Positions 31,840-40,861 of a DNA stretch of 64,000 nt are shown one piece after another. How positions within the stretch are numbered: position 1 is the first letter of the stretch; every line of letters starts with the position of its first letter. The notes beneath the pieces are model-generated. The model was not told where the DNA came from and did no database searches. It saw only the letters and a list, made by a program, of their open reading frames with translations. The translations under genes and the position numbers were made by a program. The DNA is from Hymenobacter ginkgonis (GTDB lineage Bacteria > Bacteroidota > Bacteroidia > Cytophagales > Hymenobacteraceae): NCBI RefSeq assembly GCF_009755225.1, contig NZ_WQKZ01000001.1:1302001-1366000 (forward strand), written 5' to 3'.

Positions 31840-34311
31840 ATGGTAGTACACGTTACACTATTTCGGTCCGATTTTGCGCTTTATCAACTAAAATGGGCAT
31901 TGCTGGTCAGCGGGTTGCTGGCCCTACCGCTGGCCGGGCGGGCGCAGGTGCGCGCCGCAGTGCGCGGCACGGTGGGCAGTGGCAGCAGCCCTGCCCTGGA
32001 GCTGGCCACCGTTACGCTGCACCGCGCCACCGATTCGGTGGCGGTCAAAACCGAGTTTAGCGACAAACAGGGGGCCTTTCGCCTCGAAGCGGTAGCGGGC
32101 AGGCGCTACCGCGTATCGGTGGCACAGGTGGGGTTTGGGCGCTACTGGAGCCCGGCGTTTGAGCTGCCCGGCGGCGTGCTGACGCTGCCCGCCATCATCT
32201 TAGTGCCTAGCCAGGCTGCTTCGCTGAAGGACGTGACCGTGACGGCCCGCCGGCCACTCTTCGAGCACCGACCCGACCGCACCATCATGAACGTGGCCGA
32301 CAGCCCGCTCGCGGCCGGCGCCACCACGCTCGACGTGCTGGGCCGCGCGCCGGGTGTGACCGTCGATGGCGACAACCTAGGCTTGCGTGGCCGCCAGGGC
32401 CTGCTCCTTATTCTCGATGGCAAGCGCGTGCCCCTCACGGGCGCCGAGCTAGCCGACTACCTGCGGGCCCTACCCGCCGAGCAGTTGCAGAGCATCGAGC
32501 TGATAACCAACCCGCCCGCCAGCTACGATGCCCAGGGCGGGGCGGGCGTTATCGCTATCAATCTCAAAAAAGACCAGCGCCTGGGCACCAACGGCAGCGC
32601 CAACGCCAGCTACGGCCGTGGCGAATACGGCAAATTTACGGGGGGCCTGACGCTCAACCACCGCCGCAAAAACCTCAACGCCTACGGCAACTATACCTAC
32701 ACCGACCGCCGCTACTTCACGCGCATCGACGACGAGCGGCAGTTCGTGGCCACGCCGAGCCTGCCGGCCGCCAGCAGCGTGCTGACCAACAACCAGGTAT
32801 CGCAGCTGCGCTCGCACGCGGCCAAGCTGGGCCTCGACCTGAACCTAACCAAGCGCACATTGCTGGGCGTATCGGTAACCGGGCTGGCCAGCCAAACGCA
32901 GGCCACTACCACCAACCAAACGCAGCTTTACGGGGCCAATGGCGCGCCCGCGGACCGCTATGCTTCCGAGGTTGCCCAGGACATTAACCGGCCCAGCGGC
33001 AGCGCCAACCTCAACCTGCGCCACCCCTTCGCCGATTCGGCCAATGCTGCCACGCTCACCGCCGATGCCGACTACGCCCGCTACCGCACCACCCGCCTGC
33101 TGGATTTAACTACGTATTTCGACGCCCCGGCCCAGGCGCCTACCCTGCTCACCGGCGACCAGCGCAGCACCCTCAGCATTGGCACGGCCCGCGCCGATTA
33201 TAGCCGGCCCCTACGCCACCGGGCCCGCCTCGAGGCAGGTGCCAAGGTTACCCGCATCACCTCCGACAACGAGGTAGTGTTTGCGAATACGGCCAACGGC
33301 CCGCGCACCATCGACCTGGCCATTTCCAACCAGTTTCGGTACGAGGAGAACGTAAATGCGGCCTACGTCAACCTGCACGGGTCGGCCTTCAAAACCACGC
33401 TGCAAGCCGGCCTGCGCGCCGAGCAATCCAATACCCTGGCTGCGCCTTCCGATGCGGCCTCGCGCACGCAGCATTATTTCCAGCTCTTTCCGAGCGTGGT
33501 GGCCGAGCGCACCCTCAACGACCGGCACGCGCTGGCTTTGTCGCTGACCCGCCGCATCGACCGGCCGAGCTACGTGCAGGTGAACCCGCTGCGCGCTTAC
33601 CTCAACGCCACGTCTTACAGCGCCGGCAACCCCTACCTAATGCCCGCCACCAGCTACAATTTCGAGCTGACGCATACGTATCGGCAGAAATTCAGCACCG
33701 CCCTGGCCTATGCCCGCACCGACCAGCCCATCGTGAACGTGGTGCAGCCCTCGCCCGACGGCAACCACTTGGTCGTGAACCAAGACGTGAACTTGCGTAC
33801 CCAGCATTTTTACACGCTCACGCTCACCGCGCCGGTTACCCTCACCAAGTGGTGGGAGCTCTACGCCACCGGCTTTTTCTACTACAACCGCTTTTTAGGC
33901 CAGCTCAATGGCACCGACCTCGACCGCGGCCAAGTGGCCTGCAACCTCACGCTCAACAGCAGCTTCACGCTGCCCAAGGGGTGGTCGGCCGAGCTAAACG
34001 GCTTTTACGAATCGCGCGAAGTATATGGCTTTGAGGCGCTTCGCGCACGGGGGCAAGTGGCGGCGGGCCTGCAAAAAAGCCTGTGGAGCCAAAAAGGCAC
34101 TTTTCGCCTGAACGTGGCCGATATTTTTTACACCACGCCCATCAACTCCACCTATACCTTCGCCAACTTCACCGAGCGCTTCTACCGCCGCCAAGATTTG
34201 CGCGTCGTCACGGCTGCCCTCACCTACCGCTTCGGCAACAGCAAAGTGGCGGCCGCCCGCAAGCGCGCCGCCGGCGCCGAAGAGGAGTTGCGCCGCGCCG
34301 CCGGGCAGTAG
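31840..34311 (+). CDS. TonB-dependent receptor-like outer-membrane protein
   Basis: About 823 residues. A signal segment (WALLVSGLLALPLAGRAQ) is followed by a carboxypeptidase-regulatory-like beta domain (about 40-120), then a plug-like domain (LDVLGRAPGVTVDGDNLGLRGRQGLLLILDGKRV ... SIELITNPPASYDAQGGAGVIAINLKK) and a large barrel to the end (TAALTYRFGNSK plus a charged tail). This is the Bacteroidota 'outer membrane beta-barrel family' layout, related to SusC-like receptors but without a SusD partner here. Ligand unknown. I chose the ATG at 31840; the exact start is uncertain because the first 20 residues are not typical of a signal peptide. Confidence 0.85.
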   Translation: MVVHVTLFRSDFALYQLKWALLVSGLLALPLAGRAQVRAAVRGTVGSGSSPALELATVTLHRATDSVAVKTEFSDKQGAFRLEAVAGRRYRVSVAQVGFGRYWSPAFELPGGVLTLPAIILVPSQAASLKDVTVTARRPLFEHRPDRTIMNVADSPLAAGATTLDVLGRAPGVTVDGDNLGLRGRQGLLLILDGKRVPLTGAELADYLRALPAEQLQSIELITNPPASYDAQGGAGVIAINLKKDQRLGTNGSANASYGRGEYGKFTGGLTLNHRRKNLNAYGNYTYTDRRYFTRIDDERQFVATPSLPAASSVLTNNQVSQLRSHAAKLGLDLNLTKRTLLGVSVTGLASQTQATTTNQTQLYGANGAPADRYASEVAQDINRPSGSANLNLRHPFADSANAATLTADADYARYRTTRLLDLTTYFDAPAQAPTLLTGDQRSTLSIGTARADYSRPLRHRARLEAGAKVTRITSDNEVVFANTANGPRTIDLAISNQFRYEENVNAAYVNLHGSAFKTTLQAGLRAEQSNTLAAPSDAASRTQHYFQLFPSVVAERTLNDRHALALSLTRRIDRPSYVQVNPLRAYLNATSYSAGNPYLMPATSYNFELTHTYRQKFSTALAYARTDQPIVNVVQPSPDGNHLVVNQDVNLRTQHFYTLTLTAPVTLTKWWELYATGFFYYNRFLGQLNGTDLDRGQVACNLTLNSSFTLPKGWSAELNGFYESREVYGFEALRARGQVAAGLQKSLWSQKGTFRLNVADIFYTTPINSTYTFANFTERFYRRQDLRVVTAALTYRFGNSKVAAARKRAAGAEEELRRAAGQ

Positions 34312-34342
34312 GCACGCTTTCCAATAGGCCAGGTATTTAGCG

Positions 34343-34366
34343 GGGGTAGGGCGCAGGCCCTACCCC
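34343..34366. terminator. Short hairpin at the convergent receptor/holA ends
   Basis: Perfect 10-bp stem (34343-34352 with 34357-34366) and GCAG loop. Both arms are made of the CCTACCCC/GGGGTAGG word. It overlaps the last codons of holA. There is no T-tract, so termination is weakly supported. Confidence 0.4.
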
Positions 34367-35421
34367 ACCGCCGCCACCGGCACGGGGTGCAAAATCAGCC
34401 ACACAAGTTCGCGCAGGATTTCGCCCTCGTCCATGCTGCCGCTCTCGATGCCCTTGCTCTGGGCATCGGCCCGGCGAATGAGGTGAATGAGGTCGATGGT
34501 GCGCTCGGGGCTAAACTGACGCTGGGCCTGCTGGTATTCTTTCTGGGCAAATTTGTTGATGCCCATTTTCTGCATATCGGCGTCCGATGGGTTGGGACCG
34601 GCTTGGTGCAGCATGAGCAGGCGCGTAAAGAAATTGAAGAGCAGCGTCAGGTTCGGAATGAGCGGGTTGGCCTTGGGGTTGGCGGCAAAGTGCGTAAGAA
34701 TGCGGTTCGCTTTCAGCACATCGCGCTGCACCAAAGCGCGTTGCAGCTCAAATATGTTGTATTCCTTGCTGATGCCCACCATGCGCTGCACCAGGTCTTC
34801 ATCAATGGCCTGGCCAGCCTTCACGTTAAGCAGCAGCTTGTTTACTTCGTTGGCCAGCCGGCCGAGGTCGGCGCCAATGTATTCGGCCAGCAGGGCGGTG
34901 GCCCCGCCCGTTATCTGCTGCTTGCGGCTGCGCACGTAGGCCGTTAGCCACTGCGGCACTTGGCTGTCGTAGAGCTTTTTAGTGGTCATCAGCACCACGC
35001 CGGGCGCGTCTTTGCCCGCCAGCAGCTTACCAAGTTTTTTGCGGCTATCGAGCGTTTTGTGCTTGTAGCAAAACACCAGCACAGTGCTGGCGAGCGGGTT
35101 TTTGAGGTAGGCTTCGAGGAACGGCCAGGCTTTTTCGCTCTCCAAATCGGCTACTGCCTGCGCTTCCTTCACCAGGACGACCGAGTAGTCGCTCATCATC
35201 GGAAAGCGTTTGGCCTGCCCCAGGATGCCCGCCGTATCGGTATCCTTGCCGTAGAGTACCGTCTGGTTGAAGCTGCGCTCGGCCTCGGGCAGCACCGAGT
35301 TTTCGAGCGCATCGGCCACCGTATCAATAAAATAAGGCTCGTCGCCCTGCAAAAAATACACCGGCTGAAACTGCCGCTGCTGCACGTGCTTGAGAATGTC
35401 TTCGGGAGTGCTGGTAGCCAT
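34360..35421 (-). CDS. holA: DNA polymerase III subunit delta
   Basis: 353 residues. HolA is the clamp-loader subunit that opens the sliding clamp. The N-terminus PVYFLQGDEPYFIDTVADAL is the family pattern (degenerate AAA+ without Walker A), followed by VVLVKEAQAV, and the C-terminal collar helices end at LRELVWLILHPVP. Length is normal. It is divergent from tyrS with 124 bp between starts. No partner clamp-loader gene is in the window. Confidence 0.9.
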   Translation of the reverse strand: MATSTPEDILKHVQQRQFQPVYFLQGDEPYFIDTVADALENSVLPEAERSFNQTVLYGKDTDTAGILGQAKRFPMMSDYSVVLVKEAQAVADLESEKAWPFLEAYLKNPLASTVLVFCYKHKTLDSRKKLGKLLAGKDAPGVVLMTTKKLYDSQVPQWLTAYVRSRKQQITGGATALLAEYIGADLGRLANEVNKLLLNVKAGQAIDEDLVQRMVGISKEYNIFELQRALVQRDVLKANRILTHFAANPKANPLIPNLTLLFNFFTRLLMLHQAGPNPSDADMQKMGINKFAQKEYQQAQRQFSPERTIDLIHLIRRADAQSKGIESGSMDEGEILRELVWLILHPVPVAAVG

Positions 35422-35468
35422 AGTAGAATAAAGCGTGGGGCTGTACCCAGTAGGGCTGGTCCCGCACC

Positions 35469-35503
35469 TTGCGCCTTACAAAGCTACCGCCCGGCTACCT
35501 TTG
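35469..35503 (+). promoter_or_regulatory. Candidate tyrS promoter
   Basis: TACCTTTG at 35496-35503 is an exact TAnnTTTG box about 43 bp before the tyrS ATG. A TTG lies 24 nt upstream (35469-35471), slightly farther than usual. Confidence 0.45.
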
Positions 35504-35545
35504 CCGCCTGTTTTGCGGCCAGTTGAGGCCGCCGTCTTTTTGTGT

Positions 35546-36895
35546 ATGTCCCCTGAGATTCCTACCCCCCAGCCCGTTACCCACGACCTGCTCGCCGAGC
35601 TAAAGTGGCGCGGCATGTACCACGACGCCATGCCCGGCACCGCCGAGCACTTGGCCAGCGCCGCGCCCGTATCGGGCTACATCGGCTTCGACCCCACGGC
35701 CGCCTCGCTGCACATTGGCAACTTGGCCACCATTATGCTGCTTGTGCACTTGCAGCGCGCCGGCCACCGCCCGGTGGCGCTGGTAGGCGGGGCCACCGGC
35801 ATGATTGGCGACCCCAGCGGCAAGTCAGCCGAGCGCAACCTGCTCGACGAAAGCACCTTGCGCGCGAACCAGGCCGGTATTCGGGCCCAGCTCGAAAAGT
35901 TTTTGGAGTTTAACGATGCGCCCACCGGCGCGGTGCTCGTCAATAACTACGACTGGTTTAAGGGCTTTAACTTCCTGGGCTTTCTGCGCGATGTGGGCAA
36001 GCATCTCACCGTGAACTACATGATGGCGAAAGACTCGGTAAAGCGCCGCATCGGTGGCAGCGAGGAGGGCGCCGGCAGCGGGGGTAGCGAAGGCATCAGC
36101 TACACCGAATTTAGTTACCAGCTGCTACAGGGCTACGACTTTTTTCACCTCTACAAAAACCTGAACTGCACCCTGCAAATGGGCGCCAGCGACCAGTGGG
36201 GCAACATTACCACCGGCACCGAGCTGATTCGCCGCCTCGGCGGCCCCGATGATAAAGCCTACGCGCTCACCGGCCAGCTCATCACCAAGGCCGACGGCAC
36301 CAAGTATGGCAAGAGCGAAACCGGCACCGTGTGGCTCGACCCGGCCCTAACGTCGCCCTATCAGTTTTACCAGTTTTTTCTGCGCGCCGAAGACGCCGAC
36401 GCGCCCCGCCTCATTCGCGTGTTCACGCTGCTTAGCCAGCCTGAAATCGAAGCCCTCGAAGCTGAGCACGCCCAAAACCCCGGCCTGAAAACGCTGCAGA
36501 AGGCCCTGGCCAAGGACGTGACCATCCGCGTGCATTCGCAGGCCGCTTATGAAGCGGCCGTAGCGGCTTCACAGGTGCTGTTTGGCGGCGGCGACCTCGC
36601 GGCCCTCGACGAAGCCACGCTGCTCGATGTGTTTGCGGGCGTGCCGCACCTGCGCGTGCCCCGCACCGAAGCCACCGCCCTACCCCTCGCCGTGCTGCTG
36701 AGCGAAGCTACCGACAAGCAGATTCTGCCTTCGCGCGGCGAAGTCCGCAAGCTGGTGCAGGCCAATGGCTTAAGCTTGAACGGCCAGAAGGCTACCTCTC
36801 CCGATACCCTCGTGGCCGAGTTGCCGCTGCTACTGGATAAGTACTTGGTGGTGCAGCGCGGCAAAAAGAATTACTACCTCGTAGAGCTGAGCTAG
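35546..36895 (+). CDS. tyrS: Tyrosyl-tRNA synthetase
   Basis: About 449 residues. It charges tRNA-Tyr. The class I HIGH motif is LHIGN near residue 55 and the KMSKS equivalent is KYGKS near residue 253. The [11 protein letters not shown] tyrosine-binding segment is intact. The C-terminal S4-like RNA-binding domain ([20 protein letters not shown]) is present. A Gly/Ser/Glu-rich insert ([14 protein letters not shown], near residue 172) sits where relatives have a shorter loop. The ATG at 35546 fits the normal N-terminus. Confidence 0.95.
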   Translation: MSPEIPTPQPVTHDLLAELKWRGMYHDAMPGTAEHLASAAPVSGYIGFDPTAASLHIGNLATIMLLVHLQRAGHRPVALVGGATGMIGDPSGKSAERNLLDESTLRANQAGIRAQLEKFLEFNDAPTGAVLVNNYDWFKGFNFLGFLRDVGKHLTVNYMMAKDSVKRRIGGSEEGAGSGGSEGISYTEFSYQLLQGYDFFHLYKNLNCTLQMGASDQWGNITTGTELIRRLGGPDDKAYALTGQLITKADGTKYGKSETGTVWLDPALTSPYQFYQFFLRAEDADAPRLIRVFTLLSQPEIEALEAEHAQNPGLKTLQKALAKDVTIRVHSQAAYEAAVAASQVLFGGGDLAALDEATLLDVFAGVPHLRVPRTEATALPLAVLLSEATDKQILPSRGEVRKLVQANGLSLNGQKATSPDTLVAELPLLLDKYLVVQRGKKNYYLVELS

Positions 36896-36940
36896 CGCGC
36901 CGCCCTACCCCCCCCACTAAAGCCCAAGGCCCCAAAAACG

Positions 36941-36968
36941 AAAAGCCCTGCCGGTTGGCAGGGCTTTT
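36941..36968 (+). terminator. tyrS terminator
   Basis: A 12-bp stem (36941-36952 and 36957-36968) with GGTT loop, followed by TT. It lies 45 bp after the tyrS stop. Confidence 0.85.
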
Positions 36969-37037
36969 TTACTTTATGGCTCAGCAGCCGGCCACGGAAT
37001 TCGTGCAAGCCGCTAAAATCCGTACTAATGTGTAGTC

Positions 37038-37322
37038 TTACTTCTTCTTAGCGGCGGGAGCGGCTTTCTTAGCAGCGGCTGGGGCAGCCTTTTTGGCGGC
37101 AGCAGGAGCGGCTTTCTTAGCAGCCGGAGCAGCAGCACCGTCTTTCGACGTGTTCTTCATGTTCTGCACTTCCAGGCGGATGGCTTGGGCGTGGTTTTTC
37201 AGTTCCTGCATGCCCTTGCGTACGCGGGTGCCAGCGGCGGCATTCTGCTTGTCGTACGACTTTTCGAAGTCATCTTCCAGCGAAGTAATGAGGTCTTTTA
37301 GTTTATTGAAAGGGTTTGCCAT
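37038..37322 (-). CDS. Histone H1-like DNA-binding protein (Hc1 family)
   Basis: 94 residues. Residues 1-55 form a helical part (FNKLKDLITSLEDDFEKSYDKQ ... RVRKGMQELKNHAQAIRLEVQ) common to Bacteroidota H1-like proteins. Residues 62-94 are a Lys/Ala/Pro tail with repeated AAPAAKK units, like the C-terminus of eukaryotic histone H1 and chlamydial Hc1. Such proteins bind DNA non-specifically and help compact the nucleoid. The repeated tail codons also make a short imperfect DNA repeat (about 37040-37130). A promoter-like pair lies upstream at 37374-37403. Confidence 0.88.
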   Translation of the reverse strand: MANPFNKLKDLITSLEDDFEKSYDKQNAAAGTRVRKGMQELKNHAQAIRLEVQNMKNTSKDGAAAPAAKKAAPAAAKKAAPAAAKKAAPAAKKK

Positions 37323-37373
37323 GTAGGGTGGTGGAAAAAGGGGTGAGAAAAAGCCAATTGTGCTTACGCGGCC

Positions 37374-37403
37374 CTAATATACAGGGACTTTCTAAGCAAG
37401 CAA
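37374..37403 (-). promoter_or_regulatory. Candidate promoter of the H1-like gene
   Basis: On the minus strand TATATTAG (37374-37381), one base off TAnnTTTG, lies 19 nt after TTG (37401-37403). It would start the transcript about 45 nt before the ATG. Confidence 0.4.
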
Positions 37404-37512
37404 GGTTTCCAAGTTTTTTTCAAAACCTCATTTCCGGCCTTGCAGAGGCATTTTTTTGGTGAATATGTACTTTTACTGAATTCTAACTCGTCTGCATATC
37501 TTCGTAAAGTAC

Positions 37513-37562
37513 AAAAACGACTCGGCCGATTACCTTGCAGGGTAATCGGCCGAGTCGTTTTT
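37513..37562. terminator. Strong terminator after the alpha-oxoamine synthase gene
   Basis: Perfect 22-bp arms (37513-37534 and 37541-37562) ending in A5/T5 with a 6-nt loop. It lies 21 bp after the stop of the minus-strand synthase gene. Confidence 0.88.
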
Positions 37563-37583
37563 GGCTACGTAGTAACCACTGCC

Positions 37584-38822
37584 TTAAGCAGTAGCGGGCT
37601 GCTTGCTGTAGAGCCCTTTGTCGAGCTTAGAAGCAATGACTTCAAATGCTGTAATCGTTTGGCGCACATCTTCTAGCGTATGAACAGCCGTAGGGATGAG
37701 GCGCAGCATAATAACGCCCTTTGGCACCACCGGATATACCACAATAGAGCAGAAAACTCCGTGATTCTCACGCAAATCGAAGGTGAGCGCCGTGGCATCC
37801 GGGATTTGACCGTTGAGGAACACCGGCGTCACCGGCGACTCGGTGGTGCCGATGTTGAAGCCTTTTTCGCGCAGCCCGCTTTGCAGGGCCCGCACGATGG
37901 TCCAGAGGTTTTCACGGTACTCGGGGTGGGTGCGAATCAGCTCCAAACGCTTTAGCGCGCCCACGACCAGGGGCATGGGTAGGGATTTGGCGAAAATTTG
38001 GCTGCGCATGTTGTAGCGCAAATATTCAATAACGCTTTCTTGGCCCGCCACGAACGCGCCAATGCTGGCCATGCTCTTGGCGAAGGTGTAAAAAATTAGG
38101 TCTACGCCCTCCTGGCAGCCTAAATGCTCGGCCGTACCCGCGCCCGTTTCCCCCAGCGTGCCGAAGCCGTGGGCATCGTCGACGAAGATGCGGAAGTTGT
38201 ATTTCTCCTTCAGCTTCACGATTTCGGGCAGCTTGCCCAGGTTGCCCGACATGCCAAACATGCCTTCGGTGATGACCAGGATGCCGCCGCCAGTTTCGTC
38301 GGTGAGGCGCTTGGCACGCTCCAGCTGCTTTTCGAGGCTCTCCATGTCGTTGTGCGAAAACACGAAGCGCTTGCCCTGGTGCAGGCGCACACCGTCGATG
38401 ATGCAGGCGTGCGACTCGGCGTCGTACACGATGGCATCGTGGCGGCTCACCAGCGCGTCGATAATGCTCACTACGCCTTGGTAGCCAAAGTTGAGCAGCA
38501 GCGCGGCGGGCTTCTTCACGAAGTCGGCCAGCTCATTTTCGAGCTGCTCGTGCAAGGTCGAGTTGCCACTCATGATGCGGGCACCCATGGGGTAGGCCAT
38601 GCCGTAGTCGGTGGCCCCGTCGATGTCGGCTTGCCGTACTTCGGGGTGGTTGGCCAGGCCGAGGTAGTTATTCAGGCTCCAAGTCAGGACCTCTTTCCCG
38701 CGAAACTGCATGCGGGGCTTAATCTCGCCTTCGAGCTTGGGAAACGTGAAGTAGCCGTGGGCGTAGTGCGAGTGCGAGCCCAGCGGGCCCCGATTGGCGG
38801 AAACGCGGTCAAAAATATCCAC
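37584..38822 (-). CDS. Alpha-oxoamine synthase family PLP enzyme (serine palmitoyltransferase or Kbl-like)
   Basis: About 412 residues. A PLP enzyme that joins an amino acid to an acyl-CoA. Markers: LTWSLNNYLGLANHPEVR near the start, DDAHGFGTLGETG (PLP-binding Asp and His), and TFAKSMASIGAFVAG with the Schiff-base Lys. Bacteroidota copies of this subgroup are often serine palmitoyltransferase for sphingolipids, but 2-amino-3-ketobutyrate CoA ligase and AONS share the motifs, so the substrate is not settled. The start is probably GTG at 38822 (DIFDRVSANRGPLGS follows); no ATG fits. Confidence 0.82.
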   Translation of the reverse strand: MDIFDRVSANRGPLGSHSHYAHGYFTFPKLEGEIKPRMQFRGKEVLTWSLNNYLGLANHPEVRQADIDGATDYGMAYPMGARIMSGNSTLHEQLENELADFVKKPAALLLNFGYQGVVSIIDALVSRHDAIVYDAESHACIIDGVRLHQGKRFVFSHNDMESLEKQLERAKRLTDETGGGILVITEGMFGMSGNLGKLPEIVKLKEKYNFRIFVDDAHGFGTLGETGAGTAEHLGCQEGVDLIFYTFAKSMASIGAFVAGQESVIEYLRYNMRSQIFAKSLPMPLVVGALKRLELIRTHPEYRENLWTIVRALQSGLREKGFNIGTTESPVTPVFLNGQIPDATALTFDLRENHGVFCSIVVYPVVPKGVIMLRLIPTAVHTLEDVRQTITAFEVIASKLDKGLYSKQPATA

Positions 38823-39113
38823 TGAAAAACTGGGGGAATAAGAGTAGAAGTGCGAGAAGTGCGAACCGCAGCGGCTCGCCCGGCAAATACGGTTAAACGA
38901 CAAAGATAGGCCGGCCCCGCCGTTGTACATAATTTGGGCGTAGCACGGGGGCGGGCCAATCGCTCTTTATCGTAAGGCGGCAGTTTAAGGTTTTCTTTGT
39001 GGCTGAAAGCAGCGCACAGCTTGCGCGCCGCGCGCCGCTTGCGTTCACTAGCCCGCCTCGTTCTTACGTTCGCGCAGCAAAAGCGCTGCGCTCCTACCAC
39101 CGCCCACCCTTGC

Positions 39114-40625
39114 ATGAAAAAAATAGCTAAGCTTCTAGTTGCCAATCGCGGCGAAATTGCCCTGCGCGTGCTGCGCTCGGCCAAAGAAATGGGTATTGCC
39201 ACCGTGGCCATCTACTCGGAGGCCGACCGCCTGTCGCCGCACGTGCGCTACGCCGACGAGGCCGTGTGCGTGGGCCCGCCCGCTTCGGCCCAGAGCTATT
39301 TGCGGGGTGATAAGATTATTGAAATCTGCCACGAGTTGGGCGTCGATGCCATTCATCCGGGCTACGGCTTTTTATCGGAGAATGCCGGTTTTGCCCGCGC
39401 CGTGCGCGAGGCGGGGCTAATTTTTGTGGGGCCCAGCCCCGAGGCGATGGAGCTAATGGGCGACAAGCTCTCGGCCAAGCAGGCCGTGAAAGCCTATAAC
39501 ATTCCGCTGGTGCCGGGTACCGACGAGGCCATTGCCGACGTGGAGGAGGCCAAGCGCATTGCGGAGGGGGTAGGGTTTCCGATTTTGATAAAAGCCTCGG
39601 CGGGCGGCGGCGGCAAGGGCATGCGCCTGGTGCACAGCGCCGCTGAATTTGAGGAGCAAATGCAGCTGGCTATTAACGAAGCTGTATCGGCGTTTGGCGA
39701 CGGGGCAGTGTTTATTGAAAAGTTTGTGACGGGCCCGCGCCACATTGAAATTCAGGTGCTGGGTGATGAGCACGGCAACATCGTGCACCTGTTTGAGCGC
39801 GAATGCTCGATTCAGCGCCGCCACCAGAAGGTGATTGAGGAAGCGCCGTCGTCGGTGCTTACCCCCGAGCTGCGGGCCGAGATGGGCCGCTGCGCCGTGG
39901 AAGTGGCCCGCGCCTGCCAATACGCGGGCGCGGGCACCGTCGAGTTTTTGCTCGACGACCAGCACCGCTTCTATTTCCTCGAAATGAATACCCGCCTGCA
40001 AGTCGAGCACCCCGTCACGGAGATGATTACGGGCCTCGACTTGGTGAAGGAGCAGATTCGGGTGGCCGAGGGCCAACCCCTGCCCTTCCGCCAGGAAGAT
40101 TTGGCGATAAATGGCCACGCGCTCGAATTACGGGTTTATGCGGAAGACCCACAAAACAACTTCCTACCCGACATCGGGCGCCTCAGCACCTACGTGCGGC
40201 CCCAGGGCCCCGGCGTGCGCGTCGATGATGGCTTCGAGCAGGGCATGGACATTCCGATTTACTACGACCCCATGATTGCCAAGCTGGTAGCCTACGGCGC
40301 CACCCGTGCGGAAGCCATCGACCGCATGCTGCGCGCCATTGCCGAATACCAGATTACGGGCATCGAAACTACGCTACCCTTCGGCACTTTTGTATTGAAG
40401 CACCCGGCCTTCGTGAGCGGCCACTTCGACACCAATTTTGTGCGCGACCACTTCAGCGCCGCCGCGCTGGCGCCCACCACGCCCGACGAAGGCACCGCTC
40501 AAGTGGCCGCCGCGCTGGTAGCTATGCTACTCAGCGAGAAAAAGCCGGCTACCCCCGCTACCACGGCCGAAACGGCCGGCGCGCCAGCCTCGGCGTGGCG
40601 CCGCAATCGGATGGGGGTAGGATAA
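39114..40625 (+). CDS. accC: Biotin carboxylase subunit (acetyl/propionyl-CoA carboxylase type)
   Basis: About 503 residues. An ATP-grasp enzyme that carboxylates biotin. The N-terminal LLVANRGEIALRVLR, the Gly-rich ASAGGGGKGMRLV, EIQVLGDEHGNIVHL and EMNTRLQVEHPVTE are all in place. About 50 residues follow the usual 450, ending in an Ala/Pro/Thr-rich tail, which is common in the acyl-CoA carboxylase branch. No biotin carrier or carboxyltransferase gene is next to it. I chose the ATG at 39114 because MKKIAKLLVANRGE is the normal N-terminus. Confidence 0.9.
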   Translation: MKKIAKLLVANRGEIALRVLRSAKEMGIATVAIYSEADRLSPHVRYADEAVCVGPPASAQSYLRGDKIIEICHELGVDAIHPGYGFLSENAGFARAVREAGLIFVGPSPEAMELMGDKLSAKQAVKAYNIPLVPGTDEAIADVEEAKRIAEGVGFPILIKASAGGGGKGMRLVHSAAEFEEQMQLAINEAVSAFGDGAVFIEKFVTGPRHIEIQVLGDEHGNIVHLFERECSIQRRHQKVIEEAPSSVLTPELRAEMGRCAVEVARACQYAGAGTVEFLLDDQHRFYFLEMNTRLQVEHPVTEMITGLDLVKEQIRVAEGQPLPFRQEDLAINGHALELRVYAEDPQNNFLPDIGRLSTYVRPQGPGVRVDDGFEQGMDIPIYYDPMIAKLVAYGATRAEAIDRMLRAIAEYQITGIETTLPFGTFVLKHPAFVSGHFDTNFVRDHFSAAALAPTTPDEGTAQVAAALVAMLLSEKKPATPATTAETAGAPASAWRRNRMGVG

Positions 40626-40671
40626 TTAGTAAGCAACCGGCTTGGTATAGGCCCTCCCGCTAGCGTGCCTT

Positions 40672-40792
40672 TAGGGCCGCGTCATTCGGGCCGTGCGAGC
40701 GGCCAGCCAGCTGGGCCTGTAACCGTGGGCGCAGGTTATGCTAACCAAGGCATGGCCGCGCCTGAAAAGCTGACACGAGTGACGCGGCCCTA
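40672..40792. repeat. 13-bp inverted repeat in the accC-GntP spacer
   Basis: TAGGGCCGCGTCA (40672-40684) and its exact complement (40780-40792) enclose 95 nt. The 236-bp gap has no gene I can support. It may be a folded leader of the downstream permease mRNA or a small RNA; no family is recognised. Confidence 0.4.
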
Positions 40793-40861
40793 CATGCGCG
40801 CTGGTGTGTAGGCCAGTGTAGTTCTTCCCTTCTTCTTCCCTATCCAGCCCGCTTTTTTTGC

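Noticed and set aside
37040..37135. Possible tandem DNA repeat or CRISPR-like array
   Set aside because: The repeats are the codons for AAPAAKK units in the H1-like tail; units differ in sequence and there are no spacers.
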